Position numbers and translations under genes: made by a program. A stretch of 34,920 bases of DNA from an uncultured Paraglaciecola sp. (GTDB taxonomy: Bacteria > Pseudomonadota > Gammaproteobacteria > Enterobacterales > Alteromonadaceae). Shown piece after piece: positions 34,712-34,920 of this stretch. The notes under the pieces were generated by a model that had not been told where the DNA came from, did no database searches, and saw only the letters and a list, made by a program, of their open reading frames with translations. The DNA lies in contig NZ_CAJWCF010000050.1 in the NCBI RefSeq assembly GCF_913020055.1, forward strand, positions 1 to 34,920. The letters run 5' to 3'. Within the stretch, counting starts at the first letter, position 1. Every line of letters begins with the position of its first letter.

Positions 34712-34920
34712 ATGAGTAGCAGCAGTTACCTGACAAACAAACAACAACCCGCAGTCACTAAAATGGATATGTCCATGAAAGTGGCATTGTTAATTGGTGC
34801 AGCGTTACTACTGTTTCTGTTTTGGTTTTATCCGAACCTTATTCGTTTGAGTTTATACGCTGGTTGTATAGTGTGTTTGGGCTTGTTTTTACCTCGCCAA
34901 GCAGGTTGGGATATACGAGC
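34712..34920 (+). CDS. Start of a membrane protein gene, function unknown
   Basis: The gene runs off the right edge after 69 codons. The visible protein begins MSSSSYLTNKQQPAVTKMDM and then has a hydrophobic stretch, VALLIGAALLLFLFWFYPNL, followed by a second, YAGCIVCLGLFLP. This suggests an integral inner membrane protein with a short cytoplasmic N-terminus. AGGA lies 6 nt before the ATG, a good ribosome-binding sequence. It is divergent from the ABC exporter, with 204 nt and a hairpin between. No family can be named from this fragment. Confidence 0.7.
   Translation, partial: MSSSSYLTNKQQPAVTKMDMSMKVALLIGAALLLFLFWFYPNLIRLSLYAGCIVCLGLFLPRQAGWDIR

Noticed and set aside
34502-34747. Short open frames on both strands between the ABC exporter and the last gene
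   Set aside because: They overlap gene starts and a hairpin, lack ribosome-binding sequences and look like chance frames in a promoter gap.
1-34920. CRISPR arrays, tRNA or rRNA genes, insertion sequences, prophage
   Set aside because: No regularly spaced repeats, cloverleaf-like sequences, transposase or phage genes were recognised on either strand.

Overview
The window reads as a chromosomal segment of a marine gammaproteobacterium of the Alteromonadaceae type (Paraglaciecola/Glaciecola/Alteromonas-like). This rests on protein content that closely follows E. coli/Shewanella/Alteromonas families (LysC, AcnB, PckA, YgiQ), moderately AT-rich DNA, a possible LiuR-type palindrome in front of valine catabolism genes, and a Fur-controlled TonB receptor. 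The genus is inferred. No rRNA, tRNA, CRISPR array, prophage or insertion sequence was seen.

Layout. 1-1862 (minus): the start of a branched-chain amino acid (valine) catabolic operon, mmsA followed by an acyl-CoA dehydrogenase cut by the window edge, with a perfect 16-bp palindrome upstream. 2082-3755 (plus): a REC-TPR response regulator. 3906-6156 (minus): lysC (aspartokinase III), a secreted DUF192 protein and a small lipoprotein. 6288-12349 (minus): two AcnB-family aconitases side by side. The first, acnB, is the ordinary enterobacterial-type enzyme. The second, about 935 aa, is a divergent paralogue resembling the Bacteroidota version. Upstream of the second lies a second copy of the acnB promoter and leader plus a 23-codon relic of the acnB N-terminus. 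12350-16341: a periplasmic PQQ-type sugar dehydrogenase, a small membrane protein, a LysR regulator divergent from a DJ-1/PfpI protein with inverted-repeat sites between them, and an RNase H-like protein. 16773-19461 (plus): pckA and a secreted Sel1-repeat protein. 19717-23090 (plus): a Fur box, a TonB-dependent siderophore receptor and a PepSY membrane protein. 23172-27617 (minus): ygiQ, then a four-gene unit of ECF sigma factor, zinc-finger anti-sigma, YbjQ and CPBP membrane protease. 27746-29775 (plus), divergent from that unit: a BlaI-family repressor with its operator and an M56 membrane metalloprotease carrying a TPR-like periplasmic tail. 29892-34507: an esterase, MltB-type lytic transglycosylase, peptide deformylase and a MsbA-like ABC exporter. 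34712-end: the start of an unrecognised membrane protein.

How the genes work together. Much of the window is central carbon flow: valine to propionyl-CoA (mmsA and the dehydrogenase), the TCA and 2-methylcitrate step (two aconitase B proteins), gluconeogenic exit from oxaloacetate (pckA) and aspartate-family amino acid synthesis (lysC). The 25.5-29.8 kb part is a pair of back-to-back signal-transduction modules, probably sensing envelope state. The most unusual feature is the acnB promoter/leader/start duplication at about 12085-12250, which appears to place a possibly imported aconitase behind a copied acnB control region.
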